From NCBI GenBank assembly GCA_031274995.1, contig JAISPJ010000015.1, forward strand, positions 43,916 through 107,915: DNA of 64,000 nt, given 5' to 3'. The position numbers and the translations under genes are program-made. Source of the stretch: Azoarcus sp. (GTDB lineage Bacteria; Pseudomonadota; Gammaproteobacteria; Burkholderiales; Rhodocyclaceae). Below, piece by piece: positions 25,701 to 37,372 of this stretch; within the stretch, counting starts at the first letter, position 1; each line of letters begins with the position of its first letter. The notes under the pieces are model-generated. The model saw only the letters and a list, made by a program, of their open reading frames with translations, did not search any database and had not been told where the DNA came from.

Positions 25701-26456
25701 CGGCTTTTCGAGTGTATTGGCGAAATAGTCGTCGGGAAGCTTGATGCCTTCCCGCAAGCGTTTTTCGACCGCTTCCGTGTAGTTGTCCACGGAGCCAACC
25801 AATTTCTCGCTGGCTTTTTCGATGTTGGTGATGGAACTGGTGGTCATTTCCTTGTGCGATTGCGCAAGCCCGGTGAGAGAATTGGTAATCTCCCTGATGT
25901 ATTTCTCCGCCATGTTTGTGATGTTGGAGGAGACCTCTGTGGCACTGCTGGAAATTTGCGTGATTGCTTCGCGGGAGACGCTTCCAATCTGGGTGCTGAA
26001 ATTCTGCATATTTGCCAGCGCCTCGTTCAGTTGCCGGTACAGCTTGCGCGTGGCGCTGATGGCGTTTTCTTCGGCGGTATCCATTGCATCCACGAGGTTG
26101 GGCTTGAAGCCGACGTAGTAGAGCCGGGCAACGAGGCCGAGGACAATATAAGCCAGGGCCGATCCGAATCTCTGCGCGATGACGGACAATTGCATGGAAG
26201 AATCCTGCATGTCGAACAAACAGGCGGCAAGCGAAACGATCGTGGCGATAAAGCCGAGGTAGTAGCACGAGTCGCCGAAGTTCTCGTTTGAAAGATCCCG
26301 CTGATTGGTGAGTTCTCCCAAGAGGATGTACGCAAGGATGACCCCCAGTGGGATAGCCAGCCAGAACCAGAGTTCTGATATACCGAGAACGGTGCCGATT
26401 ACGGCAACGAGGATTTGCGCGAAAACCGCGGAGAGGAAAAAATATTTTGTGTTCAT
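22752..26456 (-). CDS. Giant membrane-anchored repeat rod protein (MotA/ExbB/ZorA-like outline)
   Basis: Not recognised as a named family. From the ATG at 26456 the protein has 1,234 aa; a TTG at 26486, only 4 bp after the argJ stop, would add 10. Four TM helices are predicted at about 5-26, 30-47, 65-82 and 96-116. The third (YYLGFIATIVSLAACLF) and fourth (FGSALAYIVLGLVARLYY) loosely resemble the TM pairs of MotA/TolQ/ZorA-type channels. A helical linker (about 120-340) leads into 34 tandem coiled-coil units at 342-1167, then a 67-residue tail. Methyl-accepting signalling domains are not seen. An ion-driven motor with a cytoplasmic rod is one inference; a scaffold is another. Confidence 0.6.
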   Translation of the reverse strand: MNTKYFFLSAVFAQILVAVIGTVLGISELWFWLAIPLGVILAYILLGELTNQRDLSNENFGDSCYYLGFIATIVSLAACLFDMQDSSMQLSVIAQRFGSALAYIVLGLVARLYYVGFKPNLVDAMDTAEENAISATRKLYRQLNEALANMQNFSTQIGSVSREAITQISSSATEVSSNITNMAEKYIREITNSLTGLAQSHKEMTTSSITNIEKASEKLVGSVDNYTEAVEKRLREGIKLPDDYFANTLEKPMNTLGSSIEQTAQNLMSLTEKVTSSLSNLPPALAEVRERSTEIGGTLGHIIELAKEQENILANSKGQVETMEAIAQSLNSAQDNIDQVSAAVVTQTEVLSKYVQVSQQQQNTIIASIKAQGESLNKHISVSSKQYTDMSEAVTSQAQEMSRYVVASQQQQSEMTEAIKTQGAALAEQIETNHKQFTDTSAMMLVQGEALAQNIEQQTRLSSAVSVQTETLAQQIDMSRKQQGDLSEMAIAQTRALTESIENHRQQQSEAATAFASQTEALIKHIDANSQSYAEVSGAVTTQGEVLSKHIESSRQQHDAVLAEISAQSRTLVQNVGQQAQTIAAVQAQAQVLERQSDNNRKQYNEISSAVVSHTQALTRYIETSQKQLLEASAAIVAQSESLAQQVDTNREQFAELSAAVLAQSKQQTDLTDSAATQAQMLIRYIESSQKQMLDASASVMAQGETLEKHVDMSREQYAELSSLVVAQGRALTQQIETSQQQQEVLAQFVESSKRQHAEASAAVIAQSEALVQYVETSQKQYSDISTVIVTQTEALSRNIELSRQQQADVSTAFATQNQALKQFVEDSHHQYADVSGAVVAQSHAASRQIEINQEQHTETLSAITAQNETLLQFTETSKKHYGELSQALLAQGKALTENIEIVREQHDEMSASAKSQSQLLEQHVTDSRKQQIEMSAAVAAQGQALSSQIENSQKQYGEISAATAAQNEAAEAARKQQAELSNAILAQGQLLTQYIDTAQKQSQDTEGLLAAQAQVLARQIDISQQQFDNLNAHLEDGQKRYADISEAVIAQGQTLAQQIESNRKQQADISGTIMSQNRALTQHIETGQKQYAEISTAMTKQGQSIESGRARQSEMSTAVIAQGKALTQQLEITQKQYSDVSSAIVAQSHAMKQIIEASRLQQEEQNRDLAQIIETTHSQQNEISSAFQAQLALLSQQQAGLQQSNKELSIIKQALLSMRRYFYDQASGTADEK
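22956..25433 (-). repeat. Tandem array of 34 coiled-coil units based on 25 residues (75 bp)
   Basis: Imperfect coding repeats with consensus close to sAVxAQsxALxqxIExSxkQyxeiS. I counted 34 consecutive units covering 826 residues. Of these 26 are exactly 25 residues; the others are 21 (four units), 14, 15, 24 and 39. Lengths of 21, 14 and 39 equal 3x7, 2x7 and 25+14, so heptad phase is largely kept. At the DNA level identity is moderate, so the array is old or diversified. Confidence 0.9.
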
Positions 26457-26490
26457 GTTTTCATGAATGGATTGGAAACGAATCAACGGT

Positions 26491-27729
26491 TCACGAGCGG
26501 TAGTCGGCGTTGATTTTTACATAGTCGTAGGAAAAATCGCAGGTCCATACCGTAGATTTTGCCTGTCCGCGCGCAAGATCGACACGCACGGTAAGTTCGG
26601 CATGTTTCATTATGCGCGCTCCGGTTTCTTCGGCGTAGCCCGCCGCGCGGCCTCCGCGTTCGGCGACGAGAGTTTCTTCTTCCGGGTTGCCGAGCCAGAC
26701 CCGCAGGCGTTCCACGTCGAGATCGTCGATGCCTGCGTAGCCTATTGCGGCAAGGATACGGCCAAGATTGGGGTCGGAAGCGAAGAAGGCAGTCTTGACG
26801 AGCGGCGAGTGTGCTATGGCATAGGCGACCCGGCGGGACTCCTCGCGGCCTGCACCGCCTTCGACCACGATGCTCATGAATTTTGTCGCGCCTTCGCCGT
26901 CGCGGATGATGGACTGAGCCAGCCGGATGGCGACTGAAGTGATGGTGTGGGCGAGCGTGCGGGCTTCATCGCTGAAGGCGTCCGTGATTTCAGCGTTGCC
27001 GGCCTGCCCGGTGGCGATGGCGATGAAGGAATCGTTGGTCGAGGTGTCGCCGTCGACAGTAATACTGTTGAACGAGGCATCCGCCGCTTCACGGGTGATG
27101 GATTCGAGCAGGGATTGGCTGACCGCTGCGTCGCAGGCGATGAATCCGAGCATGGTCGCCATGTTCGGGCGGATCATGCCGGCGCCTTTGGACATGCCGG
27201 TGACAGTGATGGTTTTGCCGTTGAGGGCGATCTGTTCCGAGACAGCCTTGGCGAGCGTGTCGGTGGTCATGATCGCGTGCGCGGCATCGAACCATGAGTC
27301 CGTCCGCAAGTCCGCTACCGCGCACGGCAGCCCTGTGAGCAGACGTTCTGTCGGCAGCGGTTCGAGGATGACTCCGGTGGAAAACGGCAGCACCTGGCAA
27401 GCGTCGATGGCGAGGATTTCCGCCAGCGCCCTGCAGGTGGTGCGGGCGCTGTCCAGTCCTTGTTTGCCGGTTCCGGCATTGGCGTTGCCGGTGTTGATGA
27501 CCAGTGCGCGGATGTTTCCGCCCGGCAGGTGTTCCCGGCATACCGTGACCGGCGCGGCGCAGAAGCGGTTTTGGGTGAAAACGCCCGCCACCCGGCTGCC
27601 GGGGGCCAGTTCGATGACCGTGAGGTCGTGCCGACCAGCCTTGCGGATACCCGCTTGCGTTACGCCGAGTCGCACGCCGGGTACGGGAAGCAGGGCAGTG
27701 GGGTTGGGTGTCTGCAAATTGACGGCCAT
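26491..27729 (-). CDS. argJ: Glutamate N-acetyltransferase / amino-acid acetyltransferase ArgJ
   Basis: Bifunctional arginine-biosynthesis enzyme that transfers acetyl from N-acetylornithine to glutamate. The 412-aa product has the self-cleavage site in [10 protein letters not shown], where T192 becomes the N-terminal nucleophile of the beta chain. Other family motifs are [22 protein letters not shown] and the C-terminal [10 protein letters not shown]. The start is 18 bp after secA, and the next gene begins within 4-34 bp of its stop, so all read as one operon. Confidence 0.95.
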   Translation of the reverse strand: MAVNLQTPNPTALLPVPGVRLGVTQAGIRKAGRHDLTVIELAPGSRVAGVFTQNRFCAAPVTVCREHLPGGNIRALVINTGNANAGTGKQGLDSARTTCRALAEILAIDACQVLPFSTGVILEPLPTERLLTGLPCAVADLRTDSWFDAAHAIMTTDTLAKAVSEQIALNGKTITVTGMSKGAGMIRPNMATMLGFIACDAAVSQSLLESITREAADASFNSITVDGDTSTNDSFIAIATGQAGNAEITDAFSDEARTLAHTITSVAIRLAQSIIRDGEGATKFMSIVVEGGAGREESRRVAYAIAHSPLVKTAFFASDPNLGRILAAIGYAGIDDLDVERLRVWLGNPEEETLVAERGGRAAGYAEETGARIMKHAELTVRVDLARGQAKSTVWTCDFSYDYVKINADYRS

Positions 27730-27747
27730 GATCGAGCCTCGAATCAG

Positions 27748-30474
<2,727 letters not shown>

Positions 30475-30548
30475 GGAATGAGATCGGACAATACGGGAAA
30501 ATATATAGTCTATCATGTTGAAGCTATCCCGCCGGGAGCGCCTGCCGG

Positions 30549-31004
30549 ATGAGTACACTGTTGCATCGTTACCTTGGAAGCGATACGCCGCTCGCCCGCT
30601 TGCAGGATCACGCCGCCCGCCTCGCGCGGTTGCAGCATGTGCTCATGCCCGCTCTTCCGGCGCAGTGCGCCAATGCCTGCCGCGTCGCCAATCTGAAAGA
30701 AAATGTGCTGACGATCAGCGCCTTCGGCAGCGCGGTTGCGGTACGGCTCAAGCAGATGATTCCCTCTTTGCTCGATCATTTTGCGCGCGCCGGTTATTCC
30801 TTGCAGAGTATCCAGATCAAGGTAGGATTGCCCGAGTCTTCTCCCGCGCGGTCAGAACAGAAGCCAAGAGCAAGAGTCCTCTCAAGTGCCGCGCGCGCGC
30901 AAATCGAAACCTTTGCCGCGACCCTGTCGGCGGATGCCCCTCTGCGCGCTTCGCTGGAAACCTTGGTGCGGCGTTCATCTCCCCCGGACTGGAAACCTGA
31001 GTGA
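30549..31004 (+). CDS. dciA: DciA-like protein (DUF721), helicase loader family
   Basis: The 151-aa product has a DUF721/DciA core at about 1-100. The segment [30 protein letters not shown] follows the family pattern of beta-strand pairs and a helix, here split over about 45-75. DciA is the replicative-helicase operator in bacteria without DnaC. It diverges from secA across 74 bp, a common arrangement, and the next gene begins with a GTG overlapping its stop. Confidence 0.8.
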   Translation: MSTLLHRYLGSDTPLARLQDHAARLARLQHVLMPALPAQCANACRVANLKENVLTISAFGSAVAVRLKQMIPSLLDHFARAGYSLQSIQIKVGLPESSPARSEQKPRARVLSSAARAQIETFAATLSADAPLRASLETLVRRSSPPDWKPE

Positions 31005-31954
31005 AACGATTATCTTTTTTCCGTCCCTGTCCGGGTTTGACTGCGCTCATGGCACTGGCCTGCCTGACGCTTTTCCCCGGAACAGCCTGTGCGGCGGAAG
31101 ATGTTCGCGTGGAAAGAAGAATAGTCATCACAGATGATTTGACACGACCGACATTCAGAACCCTGACGGTTGGTTCATGCCCCAAGGGGCGCACCATGCA
31201 AGGGGAATGGGTGGTGGACGACAGATACTGTTCCCGTGCGCGGTTGATGTATCCGCGTTATAAAAAGGTTCCTTGGTTGAATCAACTGATTGCCCAATTC
31301 ATCATCCTGCCGATGTTTGCTGATCGCCTGGATGAAAAACCAGTCCGTGAAGGCAGCGAAGCTCTCTACAAAGACAAATTGCTGAACTTGGTGCAAAGAG
31401 GCGGCGCGCGTGGCAGTGTGGAAAAGCCCCCCCTGATTGAATTTACCGCGAAACTGGCTGGCCATGAAAAAAGGCCCATTTCCCCGGCGGGATTGCCTTG
31501 GCCGGATATTTTCGGTTCGTATCTGCAATTCACGTTCGAGCATGAACTGAGCCAGCGATACGATACCCATCCGCCAGGCCCGACGACCAGTTTCATCGTG
31601 ATCGATACCCGGGCGCGAAGGGTTTTGACATTCGACGATCTCATTTTGCCCGGACAGGAAAAGGCTCTTGAAGACCTCCAACTGACGGCTTTTCGCGCAT
31701 GGTTGAAGACGGATCTGAAGTTTCCCGACAGGGCCATCAAGGTACATCTTGCCAACCCGTCGTATGCTTTTCGCCTGAACAGGAATTGGCGCATTGCGGA
31801 AGGCGGGCTGATATTTCGCTTCGCCACTTATGAAATTGGCCCGCGCCCTTTCGGTACTCCTGAAATCTTCGTGGGAAAGGAGCGTTTGCGCGACATCATC
31901 CAGCCGAGCGTCCTGGAGCAGATTCCCGGCGAGGAATTGACGAAAAACAACTAG
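31001..31954 (+). CDS. Exported DUF3298/RsiV-like domain protein
   Basis: The 317-aa product begins with a GTG overlapping the dciA stop. A signal peptide is visible (basic [12 protein letters not shown], hydrophobic core to about 30, cleavage near ACA-AED). The C-terminal third ends in GGLIFRFATYEIGPRPFG followed by EIFVGKERLRDII, the pattern of the DUF3298/RsiV C-terminal domain. A middle region resembling DUF4163 is possible. The function is unknown; family members are periplasmic and one (RsiV) binds lysozyme, but that should not be assumed here. Confidence 0.65.
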   Translation: MKRLSFFRPCPGLTALMALACLTLFPGTACAAEDVRVERRIVITDDLTRPTFRTLTVGSCPKGRTMQGEWVVDDRYCSRARLMYPRYKKVPWLNQLIAQFIILPMFADRLDEKPVREGSEALYKDKLLNLVQRGGARGSVEKPPLIEFTAKLAGHEKRPISPAGLPWPDIFGSYLQFTFEHELSQRYDTHPPGPTTSFIVIDTRARRVLTFDDLILPGQEKALEDLQLTAFRAWLKTDLKFPDRAIKVHLANPSYAFRLNRNWRIAEGGLIFRFATYEIGPRPFGTPEIFVGKERLRDIIQPSVLEQIPGEELTKNN

Positions 31955-32022
31955 AAATCCTCTCCGTTTCATGCTGTACGGGATCAAACAAAAAAACACT
32001 CTGGCTTGCAACGCGGCCTTCC

Positions 32023-32050
32023 GTCATTGCGGGCGAAGCGAAGCAATCCG
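32023..32050. repeat. REP-like intergenic palindrome
   Basis: GTCATTGCGGGCGAAGCGAAGCAATCCG resembles the widespread dispersed repeat with GATTGCTTCGC-type arms: ATTGC and GCAAT flank GAAGCGAAG. Only one copy was noticed in this window. It lies between the convergent genes ending at 31954 and 32065. Confidence 0.4.
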
Positions 32051-32064
32051 GACGCAAACCGTGT

Positions 32065-32562
32065 TCAGGCCGGTTTTGCCAGCAGTGTTTCAAGCAGCGC
32101 ATGCAGCGCGGCGAAATCCGGTGCGCCCAGATATTTGTGCACGATGCGGCCCTGACGGTCGATGAGGAAAGTCGTCGGGGTCATGCGCACGCCCTCGAAA
32201 CCGAGAGCCACCTTGCCATTGGGATCCAGCGCCACCTTGAACGGCAACGCGGCTTTGTCGGCATAGGCGCGTACCTGCGTCTCCGGGTCGTAATCCATCG
32301 CCACGGCGATGATTTCCAGCCCATGTGTGGCGAATTTCTCGTAAGTCTTTGCCAGGTCGGGCATTTCCGCGACGCAGGTCGAGCAGGTCGTGGCCCAGAA
32401 ATTGACCAGCACTACCTTGCCGCGTAACGCCGCAGTGTCGAGCCGTTCGCCCTGCAAGGTTGTGAAGCTCACTTCGGGAGCGAGAGGTTTTTCGTTATAG
32501 ACGAAGGCGCCGGCGACGATGAAGGCGATCACGGCCAAGACAGCGAAGATGCGGAGTTTCAT
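32065..32562 (-). CDS. TlpA-like membrane-anchored thioredoxin
   Basis: Periplasmic thiol-disulfide oxidoreductase (165 aa from the ATG at 32562). It has an N-terminal signal anchor MKLRIFAVLAVIAFIVAGAF, then an AhpC/TSA-Redoxin fold with active site NFWATTCSTCVAEMP (CSTC) and the cis-proline region MTPTTFLID. The frame is open to 32598, but those codons sit upstream of the natural signal anchor. The likely role is cytochrome c or envelope thiol reduction; substrate not known. It lies 28 bp after the PLP decarboxylase gene on the same strand. Confidence 0.85.
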   Translation of the reverse strand: MKLRIFAVLAVIAFIVAGAFVYNEKPLAPEVSFTTLQGERLDTAALRGKVVLVNFWATTCSTCVAEMPDLAKTYEKFATHGLEIIAVAMDYDPETQVRAYADKAALPFKVALDPNGKVALGFEGVRMTPTTFLIDRQGRIVHKYLGAPDFAALHALLETLLAKPA

Positions 32563-32590
32563 GCGGGGGATTATGAAGCCCGGCGCCCCC

Positions 32591-33826
32591 TCAGACAAGC
32601 ACTTCCAGCGGTGGCGGATGACCGAGGAATGCGTGCGGGCTTGCGCTTGCGCCGTAGGCTCCTGACTGGAATATCACGATCAGGTCGCCCGGTTCGGCGC
32701 GTGGCAGGACCATGCGTTCGGCCAGAATATCGAGCGGTGTGCAGAGCGGGCCGACGATGGTGACGGATTCGGCCTTGATCGCGTGCATGCGGCTGCCGAC
32801 GGCGACAGGGTAGTTCTTGCGCAGTACCTGCCCGAAATTGCCGGAAGCGGCAAGGTGGTGGTGCATGCCGCCGTCGACGATCAGGAAGAGTTCGCCGCCC
32901 GAGACTTTGCGGTCGATGACGCGGCACACGTACAGGCCGGCCTCGCCGACCAGATAACGGCCAAGCTCAATGATGACTTCGGCTTGAGGGAATGTTTTCG
33001 CGGCTTCTTCAACGATGCCGGTGAGCGTGGTTCCGATCGGAGTCAGGTCAAGGCTTTGTTCGCCAGGGAAATACGGGATGCCGAAACCGCCTCCGAGGTT
33101 GATGACCTTGATCGGCGCGGGCGCGTCGGCGGTCAGTTCCGTGACGAGGCCGTAGCTCTTGCGCAATGCTTCGGCAATGGCGCCGGCCCGGAGATTCTGT
33201 GAGCCGGCAAAGAGATGGAACCCCTCGAACGCGAGCCCGGCTTCCCCGATGGTTTTCAGCAGTTCGGGCGTTCTGGCGGCATCGACGCCGAAGGGCTTCG
33301 GCCCTCCCCCCATCTTCATGCCTGCGGATTTGAGTTCAAAATCCGGGTTGATGCGCACCGCCACCCGTGCGGGCAAACCCAGTGCTTTCGAGGCAGCCGC
33401 CAGGAGAGGGACTTCGCGGAAAGATTCGATGATGACCAGAACGCCGGCGGCGACGGCCTGAAAGAGTTCGGTATCGTTTTTACCGGGGCCGGCAAAGCTG
33501 ATGTTACGCGGCGCAACGCCGGAATCGAGCGCCACTTTCAGTTCTCCGGCGGAAGCCACGTCACAACCATCGATCTGTGCTGCCATGTGCGCGACCAAGG
33601 CGGGCATCGGGTTGGCCTTGATGGCGTAATGCAACTTCAGCCGGGTAGGCAGCGCGGCGCGCAGTTCTTCGACGCGGCGCGTCAGCAAGTTGCGGTCATA
33701 TACGTAGAACGGCGTGCGCCCGGCACGTGCGACCAATTGTTTCAGGGGAAGCCCGCCAACAATCAATTCGCCATTGACGACGGGGAACAGTTTCATTGGG
33801 GCATGCAGCGGAGCGATCGAGTTCAT
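32591..33826 (-). CDS. PLP-dependent decarboxylase, exosortase A system-associated type
   Basis: Fold-III (alanine-racemase-like) decarboxylase of 411 aa, related to LysA. The PLP lysine is in LKLHYAIKANPMPAL. The substrate loops GGGFGIPYFPGEQ and ELGRYLVGEAG match the Orn/DAP/Arg decarboxylase family. The partner genes next door, an acyl-CoA ligase and an ACP, make it the decarboxylase typical of exosortase-A (EpsH) loci. True lysA is separate at 37.4 kb. The substrate is unknown. An internal ATG at 33796 is an alternative start. Confidence 0.8.
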   Translation of the reverse strand: MNSIAPLHAPMKLFPVVNGELIVGGLPLKQLVARAGRTPFYVYDRNLLTRRVEELRAALPTRLKLHYAIKANPMPALVAHMAAQIDGCDVASAGELKVALDSGVAPRNISFAGPGKNDTELFQAVAAGVLVIIESFREVPLLAAASKALGLPARVAVRINPDFELKSAGMKMGGGPKPFGVDAARTPELLKTIGEAGLAFEGFHLFAGSQNLRAGAIAEALRKSYGLVTELTADAPAPIKVINLGGGFGIPYFPGEQSLDLTPIGTTLTGIVEEAAKTFPQAEVIIELGRYLVGEAGLYVCRVIDRKVSGGELFLIVDGGMHHHLAASGNFGQVLRKNYPVAVGSRMHAIKAESVTIVGPLCTPLDILAERMVLPRAEPGDLIVIFQSGAYGASASPHAFLGHPPPLEVLV

Positions 33827-34102
33827 GATCCCGGACGAGTCCTGTTGTGTGTTCTATCTGGTTTGCAGACTTGGACTGAAACGCCATTTTGCCGGTTTCG
33901 GGTCGCTTCGCCATTTCGACGGGGCGACTCTCCGAAACGGTTCAGTAAAGCCTGTAGCGCCATACATGCTGGTCTCTCTCATCTCGCCATGAACGACGAG
34001 GTCCCGTGAAGCGGCTGAAGAGGGGCTTCCGCTTCATAAACGCTTGTCCTGCTTTATCCTCGCTACGAATGCCGGAGAATAAGGCTCTCGGCACGTTTTC
34101 GC

Positions 34103-35734
34103 TTACTCTACGCGAACTCCCGGGGCTTTTCCGGCTATTTCGCACAGCTTGCGGAATAATCTTGCGCGATCAATTTTACCGTTAGGATTACGCGGTAATG
34201 CTTCTTGCAATACCTCGATCCGGGCCGGGACCATATAGGACGGCAAATGGTGTCGGCACTCATCCGAGAGCCGCGCCACGAGCGTTTCCGGCTTGATTGT
34301 GCAGCCGGGGGCGGGGGTGACGGCCACGGCGATGCTTTGCCCCAGTGTGTCGTGAGGCAGGCCGAAAGCGGCGCATTCCCCGATCAACCCGGTTGCGTGG
34401 AGGATTTCTTCTATTTCGGTGGGACTGACCCGGTATCCCGACGTTTTGATCATTTCATCGCGGCGCCCAATGAAATACAGGAAGCCGTCCTCGTCGCGCC
34501 GCACGGTATCGCCGGAAAAAACCGCGATTTCCGGCCTCATCAGCCCTGCCGCGCGGACGCCGGCGTCCAGGGGCAGGGGTTTGTAGCGTTCGGCGGTTTT
34601 TTCGGGATCGTTCCAGTATCCGAGGCCGACCATTGCTCCGCGCTGCACCAGTTCGCCCGGCTCATTGGGTGCGCATTGGTTACCGTCCTCGCGCAACACG
34701 AGCACTTCGGCATCGGGGACCGCCTTGCCGATGGAACCGGGGCGGCGGTCGATTTCTTCGGGCGGCAGGTAGGTTGCGCGGAAGGCTTCGGTGAGGCCAT
34801 ACATCAGGTAGGGCCGGGCTGAAGGCAGCAGGGCGCGCAGACGATCCAGCGTGGCGCGCGGCATATGTCCGCCGGTGTTGGCGAAATAGCGCAGATATTC
34901 ATCGGTGCCCGCAGGCCACTTGAGTTGCGCGAGTTGTATCCAGAGCGGCGGCACGGCGGTCAGGCCTGTCACGCGCTCGCTTTCCACCGCTTTCAGCACG
35001 TCGCGCGGCAGCAGGTAATTGAGCAGCACCACGCATGCGCCTACGGCAAAGGCCGTGGTCAGTTGCGAGAAACCGGCGTCGAACGACAGTGGCAGTGCCG
35101 CGAGCAGCACATCGTCAGAGCGGTTTTCGAGGTAGTGGGCGACGCTTTGTGCTCCGGCAACCATATTGCGGTGGGACAGCACCACGCCCTTGGGAAGTCC
35201 CGTGCTGCCCGAAGTGTAGAGAATCGCGGTCATGTCGGCGTCGATGACGCGATGGCCGGGAACTTCCGGGGCCAATGCCAGCATCTCGTCCCATCCATGC
35301 GTGGTAAACGCCTGAGCGGTTGGTTCGGCTCCCGATGCGCCGGTCAGAACCAGATGGCGCAGGCCGGGACACGTGGCGAGCGTATCCGCAAGCCCGGCAA
35401 AACGTTCTGGACTGGTGACGAGGACGCATGCGCCGCTGTCGCGCAGGATATGGCTGACCTGCGCGGGCTTGAGCGCCGGATTGGCTGGCACGAACGCGCC
35501 GCCTGCCGCCGCAGCGCCAAAACAGGCGATGACGGTCTCGAATCGCTTGTCGAGCCAGACCGCAACCCGCTCGTTCCGGGCAAGCCCCAAGTGAACAAGC
35601 CCGCCCGCAAAAGCATCGACGGCACTACTAAGCTTTTGATAATTCAAAGAAATATACCGTGCTCTCAAGGCGACGGCATCCGGTGTGCGGGCAGCGGAAG
35701 AGCGAATCAGGTGATGAAGAAGAGTCACGGGCAT
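34103..35734 (-). CDS. Acyl-CoA ligase (AMP-forming), exosortase A system-associated type
   Basis: ANL-superfamily adenylating enzyme (543 aa from the ATG at 35734; a GTG at 35746 is possible). The P-loop-like motif is TAILYTSGSTGLPKGVVLSHRN, seen at about 165-185. YGLTEAF, the hinge GRRDEMIKTSGYRVSP and the C-terminal catalytic NPNGKIDR are also visible. It probably activates an acid for loading on the ACP encoded divergently 154 bp away. The assignment to the exosortase-A subfamily rests on the decarboxylase and ACP neighbours. Confidence 0.82.
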   Translation of the reverse strand: MPVTLLHHLIRSSAARTPDAVALRARYISLNYQKLSSAVDAFAGGLVHLGLARNERVAVWLDKRFETVIACFGAAAAGGAFVPANPALKPAQVSHILRDSGACVLVTSPERFAGLADTLATCPGLRHLVLTGASGAEPTAQAFTTHGWDEMLALAPEVPGHRVIDADMTAILYTSGSTGLPKGVVLSHRNMVAGAQSVAHYLENRSDDVLLAALPLSFDAGFSQLTTAFAVGACVVLLNYLLPRDVLKAVESERVTGLTAVPPLWIQLAQLKWPAGTDEYLRYFANTGGHMPRATLDRLRALLPSARPYLMYGLTEAFRATYLPPEEIDRRPGSIGKAVPDAEVLVLREDGNQCAPNEPGELVQRGAMVGLGYWNDPEKTAERYKPLPLDAGVRAAGLMRPEIAVFSGDTVRRDEDGFLYFIGRRDEMIKTSGYRVSPTEIEEILHATGLIGECAAFGLPHDTLGQSIAVAVTPAPGCTIKPETLVARLSDECRHHLPSYMVPARIEVLQEALPRNPNGKIDRARLFRKLCEIAGKAPGVRVE

Positions 35735-35888
35735 CGGGGAAGGCACGCTACGTTATCTGCCGATTTGATATTTTGGCCGCCCCTTGGCCGGGGCGCGATG
35801 TTGAGCCTGGAAAAAGACTGCCTATAATAACGGCACCCTCACAGATGGGTACCCCCTTTGTGAGCGGGGAGATCGGAGTCGGAAATTG

Positions 35889-36152
35889 ATGGATTTCAAA
35901 TTGGCGGATATTGGTCGGGAAGTGCTGGCAATCATTGACGAAGCATTGGGTCTTGAAGGGCGTGCGCTGTTATTTCAGCCCGGCACGCCGCTCTTGGGCG
36001 CACTGCCCGAGCTGGACTCAATGGCAGCGGTGGGCGTGCTGAACCTCCTCGAAGAACGTTTCGGCTTCATCATCGGTGACGACGAAATCGACGGCACAAC
36101 CTTTGCTAGTGTGGAAACGCTGGTGGCGTTCGTGGAAGGTAAGCTGGCTTGA
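35889..36152 (+). CDS. Acyl carrier protein, linked to the acyl-CoA ligase
   Basis: ACP-like protein (87 aa). The phosphopantetheine serine is in LPELDSMAAVGVLNLLEERFG, split at about residues 40-60, with the D-S-M motif. The C-terminal helix carries FASVETLVAFVEGKL. It is not housekeeping AcpP, which would have the DSLD context and lie in the fab operon. The ATG at 35889 follows GGAGTCGGAAATTG; a TTG at 35886 is also in frame. It diverges from the ligase gene. Confidence 0.8.
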   Translation: MDFKLADIGREVLAIIDEALGLEGRALLFQPGTPLLGALPELDSMAAVGVLNLLEERFGFIIGDDEIDGTTFASVETLVAFVEGKLA

Positions 36153-36165
36153 GCGGTATTTCCCT

Positions 36166-37179
<1,014 letters not shown>

Positions 37180-37211
37180 CTAATATCCAAGCTTTATCGG
37201 AGAAACCATTC

Positions 37212-37370
37212 ATGCGTGCATTGATGGTCGCAGCGGTATGTGCTTTGCTCCTGTCCGCCTGTGGCATCAAGGGGCCTCTTTATTTGCCGCCTGCCGATCC
37301 GGTACCCGTTGGTGTTTCTTCTGTCGGGGAAACTCCCGTTGATCCACCTTCTTCCAATGACCCCGAATAA
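37212..37370 (+). CDS. lptM: LPS translocon maturation lipoprotein LptM (YifL)
   Basis: Short lipoprotein (52 aa from the ATG at 37212). The signal sequence MRALMVAAVCALLLSACG has lipobox LSAC, followed by GIKGPLYLPP, the conserved LptM core, and a Pro-rich tail. It assists LptD maturation in E. coli. The lptM-lysA gene pair (2-bp gap) is common in proteobacteria and supports the call. Confidence 0.88.
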   Translation: MRALMVAAVCALLLSACGIKGPLYLPPADPVPVGVSSVGETPVDPPSSNDPE

Positions 37371-37372
37371 AA

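Noticed and set aside
25086..26291. 401-codon frame antisense to the rod gene
   Set aside because: Composition follows the repeat (Gly/Leu/Asp from reversed coiled-coil codons). The rod frame gives coherent TM and coiled-coil structure, so the antisense is a shadow.
21598..26456. Calling the two-gene rod system a Zorya defence system
   Set aside because: ZorB's OmpA domain and the ZorC/D/E effectors are absent, flanking genes are housekeeping, and resemblance in the TM part is only by eye.
33827..34102. Small reverse-strand gene in the gap between ligase and decarboxylase
   Set aside because: The frame overlaps the ligase 3' end, is Arg/Ser-rich and has no ribosome-binding site.
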